Source of the DNA: Tenodera sinensis | Lineage: Eukaryota > Arthropoda > Insecta > Mantodea > Mantidae | Assembly (NCBI GenBank): GCA_030765045.1 | Contig: CM060962.1 | Location: 216,945,155 to 217,009,154 of the forward strand | Length of the DNA stretch: 64,000 bases | Direction: 5' to 3' | Part shown: positions 59,580 to 64,000 of the stretch, in pieces | Layout: each line of letters starts with the position of its first letter | How positions within the stretch are numbered: the first letter of the stretch is position 1 | Notes under the pieces: generated by a model | Seen by the model: the letters and a program-made list of their open reading frames with translations, nothing else | What the model was told of the DNA's origin: nothing | Databases searched by the model: none | Program-made: the position numbers and the translations under genes

Positions 59580-60280
59580 TTTTGGCAACTAAGAATAAAA
59601 AATTTGATGTGTTGCACTTACTTCACTTTCTCTACTCTTGTACTAGCTATTCTTACAAAATCTTATTCCTCGATCTTCTTCATGTCAGTTGAGAAAAACA
59701 TTTACAGAAATTATCTTATTGCATATTTGCTTGTAGGTGCAAGGGGATTATAGGAATATAGTAGGATTTGAGCGATAGTCAAATCTTTTAAACTCTGTTC
59801 TCTTTGCACGGCCAAGAGATAAAAAGTGAATAACGACCTTCCATTTAATAAAAGTTCAAGCATTGCAAAACTCACACAGACAAGGAATAGCTCCGAAATG
59901 GTTCACTCCACAAAAAATGAATTGGACATAACTTGTGTTTTAACGGGATCAACATTTTTCGTATAGTAAGATTTGGTCTATGTCTTACGGTTTATCAACT
60001 ATGCAAAAGTCATCAAGACTAAACTGGAGTACATAGGTTATAGCCAGAAAATGCAAAACATACATTTCATTTGCCATAAAAATACCTTAAACATATAGCA
60101 TTTTAATCAAAAAGTTTTACCAATTTTTGAGGCGTAAAAAATGTTCTAAAAATTTTCAATGTAGTTTAGTGCAGGAGAATTTTCTTTAGTATCTTCGTGT
60201 CACTTCTTTGAAATCCTTAAATAATAACTTTGATTTTTAACTGACTTTTCGTTTTTGAGTTAGTATGGTGTTCACAGGCA

Positions 60281-60337
<57 letters not shown>

Positions 60338-60540
60338 TCACAGACACACACATACATACACACAATACACACACATACATACACACAATACACACACATA
60401 CACGGACCTATTTCTAAAAATGATATTTTTTTTATTCAGGGAACCTCAAAACTTATTTCCGGTGAAACCTCGACATCGAAATTTTGGGTCGAATACAGTA
60501 GTTCCCCTACTTAATATACGTAGTGGAGAAAGTAAAAAGT
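59580..60540 (+). mobile_element. Family X copy C, the most complete copy
   Basis: Collinear with copy A over its full length. It has one monomer-like segment at 59625-59690 (ACTTTCTCTACTCTTGTACT and TCTTATTCCTCGATCTTCTTC; inverted, these are satellite monomer sequence), GTTCTCTTTGCACGGCCAAG at 59798, a CA run at 60281-60336 and TTTTGGGTCGAATACAG near 60482. The end GTGGAGAAAGTAAAA (60523-60537) is the inverse of the left ACTTTCTCTAC. That gives terminal inverted repeats of 12-16 bp and a unit of about 909 bp. No open frame of substance. Confidence 0.78.
60281..60336. repeat. CA microsatellite of family X copy C
   Basis: About 27 CA units, followed by interrupted ACACACATACATACACACAA units to 60401. 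Equivalent in place to the run in copy A. Confidence 0.95.
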
Positions 60541-61329
60541 TAAATGTTGCTATCAAATCAATTGTTTTTCATAATACACAATATACGGAATAATATTTCA
60601 GAAACTCAGTTGCTGTTTGATCATTGGTGCTTAGCTGAAGGTACTAAAATAAAACTAAGTGCTTGTTAAGAGAAATATACTGTTGGCTTAACCTGCATTA
60701 AAAGTTTACACTTTATTGTCCCTGGTCCTAAATCAATAGAGTGTTAATAATTCAATAGTAGGTGTTGACATCTAACCCTTCCGTTTTCCCCCGCCGTAAA
60801 TTGTATGTACTACTGACATACTGACACAATGCCAGCTAGCAACGTTGCCTGCGCTGACCAGCTGACCGAACTGGTGGAGTTCGTGGAAAGCATTTGTTTC
60901 GGCAATGACACAAGTACTGCCAACATTAAAATATTATATTATCCATTATAAAAAGGGGCATGCAGGCTGTCGCTCGAGCTATCGGTCCTTTGTCGGTGAC
61001 GACAAACAATTCGGTGCAGACGGGCTCGCCATTTGGTTGCAGTGCCTACAGGGAAATTTATTGCGTCTTTAAAAGAGGAACTACCATTGTTGGCAATGAA
61101 ATACGGCGCCGGCGGCACAGGACTGCAATTTGTTTTATATAGCTTGAGGCCATGCAGTGGCGTGTTTTATTACCTTCAGCGCTTCAGTTAGTCTGGGATA
61201 ATCGATCACTACTTTTCAACGAATGAAATTATTTGATGCATTTTTATATTGGAACAAAACAGTCAGTTTATCCATATAGAAGGTTATGTACCCATGTTTG
61301 TTATTCGTTAGCTTTTTCTTTCCTACTAC
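60541..61329. other. Unassigned spacer with a GC-richer part
   Basis: 60830-61110 is GC-richer than its flanks and partly open on the plus strand (for example from ATG 60960), but no domain is seen and the frames do not join. No gene is called. Confidence 0.35.
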
Positions 61330-62410
61330 AAACTTTTTAGAATTGGATCACCAGGACTATTCCGAGTCTCAATCCCAGCACTTCTCAGATCTACCTACTC
61401 ATATATCTCCTTCCCAATATTCTATACTGAAATGCTGACTTCGGTTATCCATCCTAAAATATTTTATTTTCATTGTTTGTTTCTACCCCTTTATTTTTTA
61501 TTATATTTGGAGATTCCAATTCTTCTCTTATGACTTGATTTGAAATGTGATTTCTAACAGTGATACCCATTAAAGTTCTCGTGAATCTCATCTGTTCAGT
61601 TACAAGCCCTTTTTCATCTTGCCTTTTGAAAACCTAAGTTTTCGTATCAAGCATTATGATGAGGTTTGCTGTCATTATATGTAATTTTAATTATAGAATT
61701 CTGGAGACGTTGTTTCTTAATTTTCTTATCAGTCCATTTATTTTGCTGTATATATTTAATTTTGCATCTGTAGTATTATTATTAAAGACGGAAACATTAG
61801 AAAGATAAGTAAATGATTTAACCTGTTCAAGTACTTATCCGTCTATCACAATGTTAATCCTAAATGGCAATTTTCCCTTAATTATCATGCTTTATGTCCT
61901 GTCGAGAGAAACCTTCATTCCATATATTTTGCAAATGTTAAATAAGTTATGAACTGAGATCCGTAACTCATCTTCCATTTTGTAGATTAATCACGTCACC
62001 GAATATAACAAAGTGGGAACAATTGCATTCCTTGCTATCTTAAATCCTGTGGCATTGGATATCCTCGAATCTTTCTTTACTTTATCAGCAGGTTAAATAA
62101 GAAAGAAGTGGGCACATATACTGGTCTTACCCCTTTTGTCTTTTTAATTTCATCTGAAGTGTTACCATTTGTTTTAACCCCCATGTAGTGCTTTTGTATA
62201 ATGTTTAAATACCTTCCACAAATTTCTAAGGTACATTATAAAAGTTTAAAATAATCCCTAACAATGAACTGTCTAAATTGCCATTGGGTTGTGTGAAACC
62301 AGTGAATAAAATGAACGTCATAATATTAAATTCTTTCCTTTTATAAAAGGTTTGTTGAAAAGTAAAATTATTCGAACTCTTCCATTAAAACGTCTTCTAA
62401 AACTTTCAAT
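61330..62410 (-). pseudogene. LINE reverse transcriptase remnant, second family
   Basis: Minus-strand pieces in the correct order: EGI*TLYKSTTWGLK-like sequence near 62215-62160, ATVPTLLYSVT near 62030 where the Y-A-D-D box would be (decayed), then the palm/thumb segments KIYGMKVSLDRT near 61930, SMIIKGKLPFRINIVIDG near 61890-61840, VKSFTYLSNVSVFNN near 61820, and the C-terminal part EQMRFTRTLMGITVRNH near 61600 and GRSEKCWD near 61385. Many stops and frameshifts. The motifs fit the abundant arthropod endonuclease/reverse transcriptase LINE group without RNase H, and differ from the LINE at 46106. Ends and tail were not located. Confidence 0.7.
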
Positions 62411-62511
62411 AGCCTTTTTTATAAGTATTAGCATAGGTATAACTTAGTCAAACTACAGAATATCTAGAGCTATGCCCCTGTAGTTTCCAAACATTTACTT
62501 TAATTAGCTTT

Positions 62512-63152
<641 letters not shown>

Positions 63153-63288
63153 ACAACCTCGCCTGGAGCCGATTCCTATAATTGATGATAGCGATTTTAA
63201 CAGCAAAAGGAAGAAAAAAATGTATTCCAAATGCATGTAGTCTATATTATACATTAATATTATAAAAAGGAAAAAGTTGTACGTGTCT

Positions 63289-63340
63289 GTCTCTGTGTGT
63301 GTGTGTGTCTGTGTGTGTGCGTGCGTGCGTGCGTGCGTGC

Positions 63341-63395
<55 letters not shown>

Positions 63396-63400
63396 TGTGA
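63289..63400. repeat. TG microsatellite with GTGC units
   Basis: TG runs flank about seven GTGC units near 63317-63346. AAAAAGTTGTACGTGTCTG precedes it and GATTATAGGGAGCACG follows. No family X sequence was recognised around it. Confidence 0.95.
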
Positions 63401-64000
63401 TTATAGGGAGCACGAAATAAGAAGGCACATGAGTAGCTCCAATCCCTACTCAGCTAAGGAGCGCTGTTGCCGGATCATATCGCTATGCGAAAGAAAGAGA
63501 GGGGAGATATGCACGTGAGCGTTACCGGTAGACAGTAGCGAGGATGATGAAAGATTGTAAGGTGCACATTTAAAACCTGTTATAACAATTTCAATCCCTT
63601 TAAAATGAGACAATAGACTCTAATCGTGTAATTTGCTTCAAATATAAATTCCTCGTCTAAGCAGATAATTTTCATTTGCAATCTAATGTTTCAACGGAGT
63701 TCATATATTTCAATAAATTGGTGATAAAACATTATAATGTTGAGTTTTTAAATTTTTTATTATATCCGATTCTCTAGGAACGTTTTCGTGTAAATATTTT
63801 TGTTATCGGAGTGAAAATAAGAGAGTTACATGACGTTTTAAATAAATCTAAACGGATGTCGTAGTTGCGTAATTTGAGGCATTATCTGATAAGTATTTCT
63901 CATATTTTTCTCAATTTTTCTACGTGTCTATACAGAGTTTCTGCACATATATTAATCAGTTTCTATATTATGTATTCTAAGTGGAAATCTACATAATTTA
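63401..64000. other. Unassigned AT-rich end of window
   Basis: Nothing recognised; no open frame of interest. Confidence 0.4.

Overview
This window looks like nuclear DNA of an arthropod, most likely an insect with a large, repeat-rich genome. That is inferred from the element types: hAT transposase families of the ZBED5/SCAND3 and CGGBP1 kinds, an RNase H-bearing I/Jockey-type LINE, piggyBac and mariner-type non-autonomous elements, and several tRNA-derived SINE families. I found no intact host protein gene, no functional tRNA or rRNA gene and no CRISPR array. Every recognisable protein remnant belongs to a transposable element, and all are broken by stops and frameshifts.

Layout. 1-950: copy A of a roughly 0.9 kb dispersed element (called family X here) with an internal CA microsatellite, followed by a tRNA-SINE (1009-1345). 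2639-4392: a nearly full-length decayed ZBED5/SCAND3-like hAT transposase on the minus strand. 5850-37655: a second family-X copy (B, minus orientation), truncated at its 3' end by a SINE fragment and carrying a 31 kb tandem array (about 6531-37605). The array has some 470 monomers of 73 bp (left part) or 64 bp (rest). It also carries several higher-order duplications, the clearest with periods of 2840 bp and 2443 bp. 38477-39196: a mariner-type fold-back element flanked by TA. 39366-39978: a possible hAT MITE. 40880-41870: an unnamed repeat joined to family-X copy D. 42156-42919: a piggyBac-type MITE with 250 bp inverted arms between TTAA sites. 43546-44105: a piggyBac transposase tail. 44817-51980: a CGGBP1-like hAT pseudogene split by a 5.6 kb LINE (46106-51705, minus strand). 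53100-60540: a cluster of SINE heads, triplet and dinucleotide microsatellites, a second copy of the unnamed repeat, a hAT C-terminal remnant, and family-X copies E and C. 61330-62410: a decayed second LINE. 62512-63400: AAT and TG microsatellites.

The main discovery is the origin of the giant array. The dispersed family-X copies A and C each carry a single monomer-like segment, in the reverse orientation to the array. In copy B the array sits exactly where that monomer lies, with family-X sequence on both sides. The part of the monomer reading CAGAGAAAGT also matches, inverted, the far end of copies A and C, so the amplified segment appears to overlap the element's terminal inverted repeat. 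The 64 bp monomer is the 73 bp monomer minus the nine bases ATAAGAGTT. The window therefore seems to record a satellite born inside a DNA transposon, followed by monomer shortening and successive rounds of multi-monomer duplication.

All calls were made by reading the sequence. No database search or alignment program was run, so boundaries are approximate and family names are by recognition.
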